A DNA stretch of 64,000 nucleotides from Pseudomonas reactans (GCF_013385825.1 NZ_JACAPG010000008.1:124001-188000); one strand, 5' to 3'. Shown: positions 37,535-47,027, numbered from the stretch's first letter. Made by a program: numbers and translations. The notes: a model not told the origin generated them from the letters alone.

Positions 37535-38155
37535 TTAGACGGCAATTTTGTGGTCGGTCAGGCCAGGGCTGCTGACCCGGTAAATACCAATTTCGCCCAA
37601 CAGGTTGGGCCATAGTTTACTCGCCCAGCCGTGGCGGTGCTGTTGATCGACGGCAAGGCGGTTGATCACCTTGGCTTCACGCTCGCCACACAAGGCTTCG
37701 AAGTCTTCGAAGGTGCAGAAGTGGATGTTCGGCGTGTTGTACCAGGTGTAGGGCAGGAAGTCCGACACCGGCATGCGGCCCTTGGTGGCCAGGTACCAGC
37801 GGCAGCGCCAGTGGCCGAAATTCGGGAAGGTGATGATGCACTGGCGGCCGACGCGCAGCATTTCGTCGAGGATGCGGTCCGGGTAGTGCACCGCCTGCAG
37901 CGCCTGGGTCATCACCACGATGTCGAAGCTGTTGCTGGCAAAGTTGCCCAGGCCCTTGTCCAGGTCCTGTTCGATCACGTTGATGCCCTTGGCCACGCAC
38001 TGGGCGATATTGTCCGGGTCGTTTTCCAGGCCGTAGCCGGTGACTTGCTTGTTGTCGCGCAGCCAGCTCAGCAGTTCGCCATCGCCGCAGCCCAGGTCGA
38101 GCACGCGGCTGCCGGCGGGGATCCAGTCTTGGATGATTTCCAGGTCGGCTCTCAT
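37535..38155 (-). CDS. metW: methionine biosynthesis protein MetW
   Basis: A 206-residue methyltransferase-fold protein. SAM motif I is SRVLDLGCGDGELLSWL, and the family-specific KGINVIEQDLDKGL, VVMTQALQAVHYPDRILDEM and LPYTWYNTPNIHFCTFEDF are present. MetW acts with MetX in the direct-sulfhydrylation-linked methionine route of Pseudomonas; its exact reaction is not settled. It starts 7 bases after the metX stop. Confidence 0.94.
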   Translation of the reverse strand: MRADLEIIQDWIPAGSRVLDLGCGDGELLSWLRDNKQVTGYGLENDPDNIAQCVAKGINVIEQDLDKGLGNFASNSFDIVVMTQALQAVHYPDRILDEMLRVGRQCIITFPNFGHWRCRWYLATKGRMPVSDFLPYTWYNTPNIHFCTFEDFEALCGEREAKVINRLAVDQQHRHGWASKLWPNLLGEIGIYRVSSPGLTDHKIAV

Positions 38156-38162
38156 GGCGTTC

Positions 38163-39302
38163 TCACACAGTAATCCGGTTCATGTAATTGCCGAACGCCT
38201 GCAAGTAACGCGGGATCGGAATCAGGAAGGCGTCGTGGCCTTGCGGCGCATCGATTTCCAGGTAGCAAACGTCTTTGCGCGCGGCCATCAGCGCGTCCAC
38301 CAGCTCACGGGAGCGCGCCGGAGAGAAGCGCCAGTCGGTGGTGAACGACATCACGCAGAACTTGGCCGTGGCGCCTTCGAAGGTTTTCGCCAGGTCGTCG
38401 TCGTGGTTGGCGGCCGGGTCAAAATAGTCCAGCGCCTTGGTCATCAGCAGGTAGGTGTTGGCGTCGAAACGCCCGGAGAACTCCTCACCCTGATAACGCA
38501 GGTAGCTTTCCACCTGGAACTCCACGCTGTGGAAGTCGTAGTTGAGCTTCTCACTCTTGAGGCCACGGCCGAATTTCTCGCCCATGGAGTCATCGGACAG
38601 GTAGGTGATATGCCCCACCATCCGCGCCAGCATCAGGCCGCGCTTGGGGATCACCCCGGCTTCCTGGAACGAACCACCGTGGAACTCCGGGTCAGTCAGG
38701 ATGGCCTGGCGCGCCACTTCGTTGAAGGCGATGTTCTGCGCCGACAACTTGGGGGCCGAGGCGATTGCCAGGCAATGGCGCACACGGTCCGGGTAAGTGA
38801 TGGTCCATTGCAGCGCCTGCATGCCGCCCAGGCTGCCACCGATCACGGCGGCCCATTGGTGGATGCCGAGCACGTCGGCGAGGCGGGCCTGGCTGTGCAC
38901 CCAGTCTTCCACGGTCAGTACCGGGAAATCGGCGCCGAACGGCTTGCCGGTTTCCGGGTTGATACTGCTCGGGCCGGTGGAACCGTTGCAGCCGCCGAGG
39001 TTGTTCAGGCTGACCACAAAGAACTTGTTGGTGTCGATGGGCTTGCCGGGGCCGATGCAACTGTCCCACCAGCCTGGCTTGCGCTCGTCGACCGAGTGAA
39101 AACCGGCGGCATGATGATGGCCGGACAAGGCGTGGCAGATCAGCACGGCGTTGCTCGCCGTGGCGTTCAGTTGGCCGTAGGTTTCATGGATCAGGTCATA
39201 GGCAGGCAGCGAACGCCCGCAGGCCAGGGCCAACGGTTCGCTGAAGTGCGCCACTTGGGGCACGACCAGTCCAACAGAATCGGGGGGAAAGGCAGCTGGC
39301 AT
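38163..39302 (-). CDS. metX: homoserine O-succinyltransferase (MetX type)
   Basis: A 379-residue alpha/beta-hydrolase-fold acyltransferase at the entry to methionine synthesis. The nucleophile elbow is [14 protein letters not shown], the early part has [13 protein letters not shown] and [19 protein letters not shown], and the C-terminal His is in GHDAFLI. In Pseudomonas MetX uses succinyl-CoA rather than acetyl-CoA; this is taken from family knowledge because the fold alone does not decide it. It forms an operon with metW. Confidence 0.95.
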   Translation of the reverse strand: MPAAFPPDSVGLVVPQVAHFSEPLALACGRSLPAYDLIHETYGQLNATASNAVLICHALSGHHHAAGFHSVDERKPGWWDSCIGPGKPIDTNKFFVVSLNNLGGCNGSTGPSSINPETGKPFGADFPVLTVEDWVHSQARLADVLGIHQWAAVIGGSLGGMQALQWTITYPDRVRHCLAIASAPKLSAQNIAFNEVARQAILTDPEFHGGSFQEAGVIPKRGLMLARMVGHITYLSDDSMGEKFGRGLKSEKLNYDFHSVEFQVESYLRYQGEEFSGRFDANTYLLMTKALDYFDPAANHDDDLAKTFEGATAKFCVMSFTTDWRFSPARSRELVDALMAARKDVCYLEIDAPQGHDAFLIPIPRYLQAFGNYMNRITV

Positions 39303-39374
39303 CGACCCTGCTCTCGTTTAAATGAGGCGTAAGTCTAAAGACCGCTGCACCTAGCGGCAAGCGAACCCTGACCC

Positions 39375-39440
39375 TGTAGGAGCCGGCTTGCCGGCGATAG
39401 CGTTCTTGAGGGTGCTATCGCCGGCAAGCCGGCTCCTACA
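39375..39440. repeat. compact REP doublet, GCCGGC-type
   Basis: Two inverted REPs (TGTAGGAGCCGGCTTGCCGG and complement) with only about 14 bases between the inner ends, the tightest pair in the window. It lies between yggT and metX. Confidence 0.92.
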
Positions 39441-39447
39441 AGGGACG

Positions 39448-40038
39448 TCAGATCAGCAGGCGCAGAATCTCGGGCATGCCGGTCATGGCTGCCAGGTTGT
39501 TGATTACCAGCATGTCGAGCAACTTGAGCACCATGAACGCCAGGATCGGCGAAATATCCAGGCCGCCCAGGTTCGGCAGCAGACGGCGGAACGGCGCCAG
39601 GGCCGGTTCGCAGATCTGGTTCACCAGTTCGGCGCCAGGGTTATGGCTGCCGGGGGCGACCCAGGACAGGATCACGCTGATGATCAGGGCGAAGAAGAAG
39701 ATCTTCAGGAACAGCGCGGTCACGCCGATAATGGCCCAGACCAGCAGTTGCACGAAGTTGCCGGTGGTGCCGTAGGTCAGCAGCAGGGTCAGCGCCATCA
39801 AGGCCAGCTGTACCAGGATCGCCAGGACCAGCGACGACATGTCCAGGCCGAACAGGCTCGGAATGATCCGGCGCAGCGGCTTGAGCAGCGGCTGCGTGGC
39901 CTTGACGATGAACTGGCAGAGCGGGTTGTAGAAGTTCGCACGCACCAGTTGCAGCACGAAGCGCATCAGTACGATCAGCAGGTACAGACTGCCAAGGGTT
40001 TGCAGCACATAGACGGCTGCGGTGTTCAAACCAATCAT
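39448..40038 (-). CDS. yggT: YggT family integral membrane protein
   Basis: A 196-residue protein made of two homologous halves, each with two membrane segments and a PLLxPxRRxxP motif (TQPLLKPLRRIIPSLFGLD and EPALAPFRRLLPNLGGLD). This is the YggT family, linked to osmotic and potassium tolerance or membrane protein assembly in some bacteria; the role here is unknown. It follows proC by 9 bases and is probably co-transcribed with proC and yggS. Confidence 0.93.
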   Translation of the reverse strand: MIGLNTAAVYVLQTLGSLYLLIVLMRFVLQLVRANFYNPLCQFIVKATQPLLKPLRRIIPSLFGLDMSSLVLAILVQLALMALTLLLTYGTTGNFVQLLVWAIIGVTALFLKIFFFALIISVILSWVAPGSHNPGAELVNQICEPALAPFRRLLPNLGGLDISPILAFMVLKLLDMLVINNLAAMTGMPEILRLLI

Positions 40039-40047
40039 GTTGGCTCC

Positions 40048-40866
40048 TTATTTGCCCAGTTGTTCGGCGAGTTCCGCCGAGCGGTGCGCAGCGGCACCCA
40101 ATGCTTTTTCCACCAGGGCTTCAAAGCCCCCGGCCTGGAACGACTCGATGGCCGCCTGTGTGGTACCGCCTGGCGAGGTCACGCGACGGCGCAACTCGGC
40201 GGCGTCCACATCGCTGGCCACCGCCATATGCGCGGCGCCCAGGGCAGTCTGCTCGGCCAGTTGCTCGGCCACGTCCTTGGACAGGCCCAGTTTCACGCCA
40301 GCGGCAGTCATGGCCTCGATCAGCAGGAAGAAATACGCCGGGCCGCTGCCGGACACGGCGGTGACCGCGTCCAGTTGCTGCTCCTGCTCCAGCCACAGGG
40401 CGAGGCCCACGGCGGATAGCAGCTCTTGCGCCTGGTCACGTTGTTCGGCGCTCACTTCAGCGGTGGCATACAGCCCGCTCACGCCTTGGCTGACCAGTGC
40501 CGGGGTGTTGGGCATGCAGCGCACGATTGGCTGGGCACCGAGCCAGGCGTTCATGCTGGCGCAGGTGATGCCAGCGGCGATGGACACCACCAGCTGGTGC
40601 GGCTGCAGGCTCGGACGCAGGCTTTCGCACACGGCCTTCATGGCCTGCGGTTTTACCGCCAGCACGATCACATCGACGCCCTGGATGGCCTCGGCGTTGT
40701 CGGCAAAAGTTTCAATACCGTGCTCGGCGCTGACGCGGGCACGGGTGTCGGCGCCTGGGTCGCTGGCGCGGATCTGCGTGGCGTCCAGGCCCTTGGCCCG
40801 CAGGCCACCGATCAGGCTGGCCGCCATGTTACCGGCGCCGATAAAGGCAATACGCGTGTTGCTCAT
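40048..40866 (-). CDS. proC: pyrroline-5-carboxylate reductase
   Basis: A 272-residue enzyme making proline from pyrroline-5-carboxylate. The NAD(P)H motif is IAFIGAGNMAASLIGGL at the N-terminus, followed by VLAVKPQ and MPNTPALVSQGVSGL, and the C-terminal signature AVSGSGPAYFFLLIEAM and RRRVTSPGGTTQAAI is complete. It lies in the yggS-proC-yggT run. Confidence 0.97.
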   Translation of the reverse strand: MSNTRIAFIGAGNMAASLIGGLRAKGLDATQIRASDPGADTRARVSAEHGIETFADNAEAIQGVDVIVLAVKPQAMKAVCESLRPSLQPHQLVVSIAAGITCASMNAWLGAQPIVRCMPNTPALVSQGVSGLYATAEVSAEQRDQAQELLSAVGLALWLEQEQQLDAVTAVSGSGPAYFFLLIEAMTAAGVKLGLSKDVAEQLAEQTALGAAHMAVASDVDAAELRRRVTSPGGTTQAAIESFQAGGFEALVEKALGAAAHRSAELAEQLGK

Positions 40867-40899
40867 GACAGGTCCTTACTCAGAGGGAAGTCAGCCATT

Positions 40900-41586
40900 T
40901 CATGGCTGGCCGTAGTCGCGGGCACCAAACAGGGCGGTACCGATCCGCACCCAGGTGGCGCCTTGGGCAATGGCCGACTCTAGGTCGTGGCTCATGCCCA
41001 TGGAAAGTGTGTCCAGCGGCAGGTTCAGGCTGTTTTGCAAGTCGCGTACCGCGGCGAACGCTGCGTCTTGCGCGGTCCGATCTTCAGTCGGCTCAGGAAT
41101 CGCCATCAGGCCGCGCAGCTTCAAGCGCGGCAGGGCGCTGATGGCGTCGGCCAGGGCTGGCAGGTCGGCGGGCGTACAGCCGGACTTGCTGGCCTCGCCA
41201 CTGACGTTGACCTGGATGCAGATATTCAGCGGCGGCAGGTCGGCCGGGCGTTGTTCGGACAAGCGTTGAGCGATTTTGAGGCGGTCCACGGAATGCACCC
41301 AAGCGAAGTTCTCGGCGATAGCGCGCGTCTTGTTCGATTGAATGGGGCCGATGAAGTGCCAACTCAAGGGCAGGTCGGTTAATTCGGCCTGTTTGCCCAG
41401 GGCTTCTTGCAGATAGTTCTCGCCAAAGTCGCGCATGCCGGCGGCATAGGCTTCGCGCACGGCTTGCGCGGGTTTGGTCTTGCTCACGGCCAGCAGGTGG
41501 ATGCTGCTTGCGTCACGTTGCACGGCGTCGGCTGCGGCGCGGATGCGCTGGCTAACCTGGCCGATGTTGTCTGCTATCGTCGACAT
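40900..41586 (-). CDS. yggS: PLP homeostasis protein (YggS/PLPBP)
   Basis: A 228-residue single-domain PLP-binding protein. The PLP lysine is in LLAVSKTKPAQAV, followed by FGENYLQEALGK, WHFIGPIQSNKTR and the phosphate-binding LSMGMSHDLESAI and WVRIGTALFG. It buffers pyridoxal phosphate and has no known catalytic activity. A TAGAAT (-10-like) lies upstream at 41620-41625 on its strand. It is divergent from pilT. Confidence 0.95.
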   Translation of the reverse strand: MSTIADNIGQVSQRIRAAADAVQRDASSIHLLAVSKTKPAQAVREAYAAGMRDFGENYLQEALGKQAELTDLPLSWHFIGPIQSNKTRAIAENFAWVHSVDRLKIAQRLSEQRPADLPPLNICIQVNVSGEASKSGCTPADLPALADAISALPRLKLRGLMAIPEPTEDRTAQDAAFAAVRDLQNSLNLPLDTLSMGMSHDLESAIAQGATWVRIGTALFGARDYGQP

Positions 41587-41643
41587 TCAAGATGCGCCCG
41601 TGGATATGGAGTCCGCGGCATTCTACTGGAAATGGAAAGCCCT

Positions 41644-42678
41644 ATGGATATCACTGAATTACTCACGGCCAGCGTGCGCCGTGGCGCCTCCGACTTGCAT
41701 GTGTCCGCCGGCCTGACGCCGATGCTGCGCCTGGATGGCGAGGTCTGGCCGCTGGAGGGGCCGGTGCTTTCACCTACGCAAGTAGCGGACTTATTGAGCC
41801 CTTTGCTCACTCAGCACCAGCAAAAGGATTTCGAAACATCTCTAGAAACAGATTTTGCCTTTGAATTGCCCGGCGTGGCGCGCTTCCGGGCCAATGTGTT
41901 CCGGCAGGATCGTGGCATGAGTGCGGTGTTTCGCACCATCCCGTCTGAGGTCCAGAGCCTGGAAAACCTTGGCCTTGGTGAAGTGTTCCAGCGTATCGCC
42001 CAACTGCCACGGGGCCTGGTGCTGGTCACCGGCCCGACCGGTTCAGGCAAGTCCACCACCCTGGCGGCGATGATCGATTTTCTCAATCAGCATCGGCGTC
42101 ATCACATTCTCACCCTTGAAGACCCGATTGAGTTTATCCACAAGCCGAAAATGGCGTTGATCAACCAGCGCCAGGTGCATCGCGACACCCGTGGTTTTTC
42201 CATCGCCCTGCGCTCGGCGCTGCGCGAAGACCCGGACGTGATCCTGGTGGGCGAACTGCGTGACCTGGAAACTATCCGTCTGGCGCTGACGGCGGCTGAG
42301 ACCGGGCACCTGGTGTTTGGCACCCTGCACACCAGTTCGGCGGCAAAGACTGTCGACCGGCTGGTGGACGTGTTCCCGGCTGGGGAAAAGGCCATGGTCC
42401 GCTCCATGTTGTCGGAGTCGTTGCAGGCGGTGGTGTCCCAGGTGCTGGTGAAGAAAGTCGGCGGCGGGCGCGTAGCGGCCCATGAAATCATGCTGGGCAC
42501 GCCGGCCATTCGCAATTTGATTCGGGAGGACAAGGTGGCGCAGATGGTTTCAGCGATCCAGACCGGTGGGGCGTTGGGGATGAAGACGCTGGATATGAGT
42601 TTGAAGGCGCTGGTCGTGGGCGGGGTGATCAGCCGCGAGGACGCACGGGAGAAGGCGAGGGTGCCGACAGACCTGTAG
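41644..42678 (+). CDS. pilT: type IV pilus retraction ATPase PilT
   Basis: A 344-residue hexameric ATPase that powers pilus retraction and twitching. Its length equals P. aeruginosa PilT. Walker A is VTGPTGSGKSTTLAAM, the Asp box contains LTLEDPIEFIHKPK, the Walker B region LREDPDVILVGELRDLET, the His box GHLVFGTLHTSSAAKT and the AIRNLIREDK motif needed for retraction. The ATG at 41644 (MDITELL) is chosen by homology. The terminal stop codon TAG belongs to a REP element. No pilU follows, unlike in P. aeruginosa. Confidence 0.96.
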   Translation: MDITELLTASVRRGASDLHVSAGLTPMLRLDGEVWPLEGPVLSPTQVADLLSPLLTQHQQKDFETSLETDFAFELPGVARFRANVFRQDRGMSAVFRTIPSEVQSLENLGLGEVFQRIAQLPRGLVLVTGPTGSGKSTTLAAMIDFLNQHRRHHILTLEDPIEFIHKPKMALINQRQVHRDTRGFSIALRSALREDPDVILVGELRDLETIRLALTAAETGHLVFGTLHTSSAAKTVDRLVDVFPAGEKAMVRSMLSESLQAVVSQVLVKKVGGGRVAAHEIMLGTPAIRNLIREDKVAQMVSAIQTGGALGMKTLDMSLKALVVGGVISREDAREKARVPTDL

Positions 42679-42774
42679 GAGCGAGCTTGCTCGCGAAAAA
42701 CTGATAGGCGCCGCGTTCATTCTGAATGCCCGTGTCATCGTTATCGTTCTTCGCGAGCAAGCTCGCTCCTACAG
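42674..42774. repeat. REP doublet (REPIN), GCGAGC-type, overlapping the pilT stop
   Basis: Inverted REPs TGTAGGAGCGAGCTTGCTCG and complement, with the shared inner spacer. The first REP begins at 42674, so its TAG (42676-42678) is the pilT stop codon. Confidence 0.92.
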
Positions 42775-42782
42775 TAGATCGA

Positions 42783-43424
42783 TCAGCGCTGGACGACCCG
42801 CAGGTTGTTGTTCTGCTCTTTCGGCAACACCCGCTTGGCAATCACGTAATTCTTGTCCCAGAACGGCTTCTTCAGCGTGTCGATGCTCACCGACTTGCCA
42901 CGACGCGGTGCGTGGATGAAGCGATCGTTGCCCAGGTAGATGGCAACGTGGTTGACCTGGCGGCTCTTCAGTTTGAAGAACAGCAGGTCACCGGGTTTCA
43001 GGTCCTTGCGATCAACCTTCTGCCCGTGGCCGGCGGCCATGGCGTTGGAAGTACGCGGCAGGTCCACGGCAGCGACGTCGTTAAACGCATATTTCACCAA
43101 ACCGCTGCAGTCGAACCCTTTACTTGGGCTGCTGCCGCCCCAACGATAAGGAGTACCGAGCACGTTGACGGCGCGGCTGAGGACGGTGCTGCTCTGCTTG
43201 GTGTTGACGCCGACCAGGCCCGGGACTGCTTTACCGTTGTGGGCCTTGCTCAGTTGAGTCGGGCGGTTGACGGTCAGCTTTACCGACTTGGCGGTGCTTG
43301 GCGTGCTGTGGACTTTAGGGGTGAAACCGTTAACGTTAGGAAGTCGTTGCTCACGATTGGTGGCGTGGGCGGCCAGTGGCATTAATAGGCAAATGGTTAG
43401 CCATGTCTTGAAAAATGGTCGCAT
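42783..43424 (-). CDS. NlpC/P60 (C40) family cell-wall peptidase
   Basis: A 213-residue secreted endopeptidase. A signal peptide (residues 1-21, WLTICLLMPLAAHA) and a linker of about 65 residues precede the C40 domain. The catalytic Cys is in FDCSGLVKYAFND and the His in RQVNHVAIYLGNDRFIHAPR, with PGDLLFFKL between. Such enzymes cleave D-Glu-mDAP bonds in stem peptides. It follows the convergent pilT REP and is divergent from the TM2 gene. Confidence 0.92.
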   Translation of the reverse strand: MRPFFKTWLTICLLMPLAAHATNREQRLPNVNGFTPKVHSTPSTAKSVKLTVNRPTQLSKAHNGKAVPGLVGVNTKQSSTVLSRAVNVLGTPYRWGGSSPSKGFDCSGLVKYAFNDVAAVDLPRTSNAMAAGHGQKVDRKDLKPGDLLFFKLKSRQVNHVAIYLGNDRFIHAPRRGKSVSIDTLKKPFWDKNYVIAKRVLPKEQNNNLRVVQR

Positions 43425-43455
43425 TAGGCGTGGCTCTTATGGGTTTGCGCGCAAC

Positions 43456-43484
43456 TTTATAACAGCTTTTTGTGTCGTTCTCAG
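43456..43484 (-). promoter_or_regulatory. candidate sigma-70 promoter for the C40 peptidase gene
   Basis: On the minus strand CTGAGA (43479-43484) and TATAAA (43456-43461) are 17 bases apart, and the -10 ends 31 bases before the ATG at 43424. Confidence 0.5.
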
Positions 43485-43636
43485 GCCGTTTGTCGACTGA
43501 ACCTTGACGTCAAAATCAGGAAAAACGCGACGATTCGCCGCAATTGTCCTACACAAGTCAGGTGGCATAAGGCTTTCAGGGCAGGGAAGATACCATTTGC
43601 CGTACGTCGGGCGCCTGTAAAAAAGTCACAAAGAAA

Positions 43637-43678
43637 ATGAAAAAATTTATCTATCGAGGCAAAAGAGGTACGCGATGA
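43637..43678 (+). CDS. possible 13-codon upstream peptide coupled to the TM2 gene
   Basis: ATG at 43637 opens MKKFIYRGKRGTR, and its TGA stop (43676-43678) overlaps the ATG of the TM2 gene (ATGA). The Shine-Dalgarno AGAGG of the TM2 gene lies inside it. It may act only as a translational-coupling leader, or be chance; no codon bias can be judged at this size. Confidence 0.25.
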   Translation: MKKFIYRGKRGTR

Positions 43679-44103
43679 ACACCTATCAACAGATTGGTCC
43701 ACAGCAAGACACCCACAGTAAGGTGATCGGTTACCTGCTGTGGATTTTCGGTTTTACCGGAGCGCATCGCTTCTATTACGGCAAACCCGTCACCGGCACG
43801 ATCTGGTTTTTCACCTTCGGCTTGCTGGGAATCGGCTGGTTGATCGACCTGTTCCTGATCCCGGCCATGGACCGTGAAGCGGACCTGCGTTTTACCGCCG
43901 GGCCCATCGAATACAACGTGGCCTGGATCCTGTTGGCGTTTCTGGGGGTATTTGGCGTGCACCGCATGTACCAGGGCAAATGGATCACCGGCCTGATCTA
44001 CCTGCTGACCGGCGGCTTGTTCCTGGTGGGGGTGCTGTATGACTTCTGGACGTTGAATACGCAGATTTCGATCCGCAATGCCGAACGCAATTCCGGGCGG
44101 TAA
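43675..44103 (+). CDS. double TM2 domain membrane protein
   Basis: A 142-residue protein with two TM2 domains, each a pair of membrane helices with a G-x-H-R-x-Y turn: GFTGAHRFYYGKPVTGTIWF (about residues 25-65) and GVFGVHRMYQGKWITGLIYL (about 85-125). The DLFLIP and YDFWTL ends match the TM2 family. The function is unknown. AGAGG six bases upstream supports the start. Confidence 0.88.
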   Translation: MNTYQQIGPQQDTHSKVIGYLLWIFGFTGAHRFYYGKPVTGTIWFFTFGLLGIGWLIDLFLIPAMDREADLRFTAGPIEYNVAWILLAFLGVFGVHRMYQGKWITGLIYLLTGGLFLVGVLYDFWTLNTQISIRNAERNSGR

Positions 44104-44109
44104 ATAAGC

Positions 44110-44211
44110 TGTAGGAGCGAGCTTGCTCGCGAAGAACGTTAACGAAAACGCAGCGCTCTCAGGTAGCCCGCGTTGCCTGTCCGTTCTTCGCGAGCAAGCT
44201 CGCTCCTACAG
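44110..44211. repeat. REP doublet, GCGAGC-type
   Basis: Inverted REPs TGTAGGAGCGAGCTTGCTCG and complement between the convergent ends of the TM2 gene and pyrC'. The inner spacer differs from the spacer shared by most other GCGAGC doublets. Confidence 0.92.
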
Positions 44212-44223
44212 TGTTGGGTAGCG

Positions 44224-45495
44224 TCAAGCCTGGTAGCTGATGCGTCCGTCAACCAAGGTGTAACGCACCGTCGCCGGCAGGCTATGCCCAATGAACGGGC
44301 AGTTTTCGCCTTTCGACAGCCACTGCTCCCCGGCAACCGTGGAGCTGGCCGGATCAAACAGCACCAGATCCGCCGCCGAACCCACCGCCAACTTACCCGC
44401 CGGTAGGCGCAATGCCTCAGCCGGGCCGGCGCTCAGGCGTGCCAGCAAGGTCGGCAAGTCCAGCAAGCCATCCTCCACCAACGTCATCGCCAACGGCAGC
44501 AACAGTTCGACACTGCTGATGCCCGGCTCTGTCGCGCCAAACGGTGCCAGCTTGGCATCCCGCTCATGGGGCTGGTGATGGCTGGAAATCGCCGAAACCA
44601 CACCGGACTTGACCGCTGCGCGCAAACCGTCGCGGTCGGCCAGGGTGCGCAGCGGCGGCTGCACGTGGTACAGGCTGGAGAAATCGATCAGCGCTTCATC
44701 CGTCAGAATCAGCTGATACAGCGCCACATCCGCCGTCACCGGCAAGCCACGGGCCTGGGCCTGGGCGATCAAGGCCACGCCGCGAGCGCTGGTCAACTGG
44801 CTGAAGTGCGCGCGCACGCCGCTTTGTTCCACCAGCAACAGGTCACGGGCCAGGGCCACGGTCTCGGCGGTTTCCGGAATGCCCGGCAGGCCGAGGAAGC
44901 TGGCCACGGCGCCTTCATGGGCCAGGCCGCCTTCGGCCAGGTCGCGGTCCTGGGAATGGAAGATCACCGTCAGGTCGAAGGTGGCTGCGTATTCCAGGGC
45001 GCGCAACAGCGTGCGGGTGCTGCGGAAGCTTTCCAGGCCATTGCCGAACGCCACGCAACCGGCGTCGCGCAGGGCGATCAGTTCGGCGAGTTGTTCGCCT
45101 TCCAGGCCTTTGCTCAGGGCGCCGATAGGGAACACCTTGCAATTGCCGGCTTCGCGGGCGCGGTCGAGGATCAGCTCGGTCACGGCCGAGGTGTCGAGGA
45201 TCGGCTTGGTGTGGGGCGGGCAGCACAGGCTGGTCACGCCACCGGCAGCCGCGGCACGGGTTTCGCTGATGATGTTGCCTTTGCGGCTGTAACCCGGCTC
45301 GCGCAGGGCGACGTTCAGGTCGACCAGGCCCGGTGCGGCCACCAAGCCTTTGGCGTCGAGGGTTTCAGTCGCGCTGAAACCAGCCGGAGCAGCGCCGATG
45401 GCGATAAGTTTGCCGGCTTCCAGATGCAAATCGGTAACTTGATCCAGGCCACTGGCCGGATCGATAACGCGAGCGCCAAGAATGCTGAGCTTCAC
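44224..45495 (-). CDS. pyrC': dihydroorotase-like PyrC' (structural ATCase subunit)
   Basis: A 423-residue amidohydrolase-fold protein. The metal-binding HxH of active dihydroorotases is replaced: the segment reads [16 protein letters not shown] instead of D-x-H-x-H-LREPG. The active-site lysine region is also altered. This is the PyrC' (PyrX) of Pseudomonas, known to be catalytically inactive but needed for assembly of the dodecameric aspartate transcarbamoylase with PyrB. It overlaps pyrB by 4 bases, which fits equimolar production. Confidence 0.94.
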   Translation of the reverse strand: MKLSILGARVIDPASGLDQVTDLHLEAGKLIAIGAAPAGFSATETLDAKGLVAAPGLVDLNVALREPGYSRKGNIISETRAAAAGGVTSLCCPPHTKPILDTSAVTELILDRAREAGNCKVFPIGALSKGLEGEQLAELIALRDAGCVAFGNGLESFRSTRTLLRALEYAATFDLTVIFHSQDRDLAEGGLAHEGAVASFLGLPGIPETAETVALARDLLLVEQSGVRAHFSQLTSARGVALIAQAQARGLPVTADVALYQLILTDEALIDFSSLYHVQPPLRTLADRDGLRAAVKSGVVSAISSHHQPHERDAKLAPFGATEPGISSVELLLPLAMTLVEDGLLDLPTLLARLSAGPAEALRLPAGKLAVGSAADLVLFDPASSTVAGEQWLSKGENCPFIGHSLPATVRYTLVDGRISYQA

Positions 45496-46496
45496 TGGGC
45501 GTTCTCCTGCTCGAATTGACGTTGCGCGGTTTGCCCGCTCATGGCCATGGACAATACGGCCATGCGCACGGCGATGCCGTAGGTGACCTGGTTCAGGATC
45601 ACCGACTGAGGGCCGTCGGCCACCGCCGACTCAATCTCTACCCCACGGTTGATCGGGCCCGGGTGCATGACGATGGCATCCGGCTTGGCGCCGGCCAGGC
45701 GCGCAGTGGTCAGGCCGAACAGGCGGTAGAACTCGCCTTCGCTCGGCAGCAGGCCACCGGCCATGCGCTCACGTTGCAGGCGCAGCATGATCACTACATC
45801 CACGTCCTTGAGGCCGGCGGCCATGTCGGTGTAGACCTTCACGCCGTACTGCTCGATGCCGATCGGCAGCAGGGTTTTTGGTGCGATCACACGGATATCC
45901 GGGCAACCGAGGGCTTTCAGGGCCAGCATGTTCGAGCGTGCAACCCGTGAGTGCAGGATGTCGCCGACAATGGCCACCGAGAGGTTTTCAAAGCTGCCCT
46001 TGTGCCGACGGATGGTGAGCATGTCGAGCATGCCCTGGGTCGGGTGGGCGTGACGGCCGTCGCCGCCGTTGATGATCGCTACCTGCGGGCACACGTGTTC
46101 GGCGATGAAGTGCGCGGCGCCGGAATCGCCGTGGCGCACCACGAACATGTCGGCGGCCATGGCCTCCAGGTTGCGCAGGGTGTCGAGCAGGGTCTCGCCC
46201 TTGCTCGCCGACGAGGTAGACACGTTCAGCGTGATCACGTCGGCCGACAGCCGCTGGGCTGCCAGTTCAAAGGTAGTGCGGGTGCGTGTGGAGTTCTCGA
46301 AGAACACATTGCAGATGGTCTTGCCGCGCAGCAGCGGGACCTTCTTCACCGCGCGGCCACCGACTTCAAGGAACGAGTCGGCGGTGTCGAGGATTTCGGT
46401 GAGCAGTTCGCGGGGCAAACCGTCGAGGGACAAGAAGTGTTGCAACTGGCCCTGAGCATTGAGCTGCAGCGGGCGCTTGGCATCTAGAGGCGTCAT
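45492..46496 (-). CDS. pyrB: aspartate carbamoyltransferase catalytic chain
   Basis: A 334-residue enzyme that joins carbamoyl phosphate and aspartate in pyrimidine synthesis. The carbamoyl-phosphate loop is [19 protein letters not shown], with [16 protein letters not shown] and [12 protein letters not shown] following. The N-terminal extension before about residue 35 is typical of the class A enzymes that assemble with PyrC'. It lies between pyrR and pyrC' in one operon. Confidence 0.96.
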   Translation of the reverse strand: MTPLDAKRPLQLNAQGQLQHFLSLDGLPRELLTEILDTADSFLEVGGRAVKKVPLLRGKTICNVFFENSTRTRTTFELAAQRLSADVITLNVSTSSASKGETLLDTLRNLEAMAADMFVVRHGDSGAAHFIAEHVCPQVAIINGGDGRHAHPTQGMLDMLTIRRHKGSFENLSVAIVGDILHSRVARSNMLALKALGCPDIRVIAPKTLLPIGIEQYGVKVYTDMAAGLKDVDVVIMLRLQRERMAGGLLPSEGEFYRLFGLTTARLAGAKPDAIVMHPGPINRGVEIESAVADGPQSVILNQVTYGIAVRMAVLSMAMSGQTAQRQFEQENAQ

Positions 46497-46520
46497 CGCG
46501 GGGACTCTTTACAAGGCGGT

Positions 46521-47027
46521 TTAAAGGGCAAGGTCTTGCAGTTCGAGTTCGAGCGGCGTGGGACCGGACAATTTTACCCGTTGGTGGGCTTGCAGCGACA
46601 GCGTGGCGCCGACCACATCCGGGCTGATCGGCAGTTCGCCGGCATCCAGGTCGAGCAGGCACACCAGGGTCACGCTGGCCGGGCGGCCGTAGTCGAACAG
46701 TTCGTTCATGGCGGCGCGGATGGTGCGGCCGCTCATCAGCACATCGTCGATCAGCACCAGGTGCTGGCCTTCGATCTCGAACGGCAGGGCCGACGGGCGC
46801 ACTTGTGGATGCAGGCCGTTCTGGCTGAAGTCGTCACGGTAAAAGGACACGTCGAGGGTGCCGAGGGGCGAGTCGCTGCCCAGTGCTTCCAGCAAGGCCT
46901 GGGCTACCCACACACCACCGGTGCGAATGCCGATGAAGCGCGGCTCGCTGATGTTGCGGTGTTGCAGATGGGCCGTGAGGCTTGTGGCCATCTGGCTGAT
47001 CAGTTCGGCGGGGTTCGGCAGGCTCAT
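46521..47027 (-). CDS. pyrR: pyrimidine regulatory protein PyrR
   Basis: A 168-residue phosphoribosyltransferase-fold protein. The PRPP-binding motif is [20 protein letters not shown], with [14 protein letters not shown] and [10 protein letters not shown] upstream. In Pseudomonas PyrR regulates pyrimidine genes and may have uracil phosphoribosyltransferase activity. The ATG at 47027 has AAGGAG eight bases upstream; an in-frame ATG at 47084 is unsupported. It is first in pyrR-pyrB-pyrC'. Confidence 0.93.
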   Translation of the reverse strand: MSLPNPAELISQMATSLTAHLQHRNISEPRFIGIRTGGVWVAQALLEALGSDSPLGTLDVSFYRDDFSQNGLHPQVRPSALPFEIEGQHLVLIDDVLMSGRTIRAAMNELFDYGRPASVTLVCLLDLDAGELPISPDVVGATLSLQAHQRVKLSGPTPLELELQDLAL

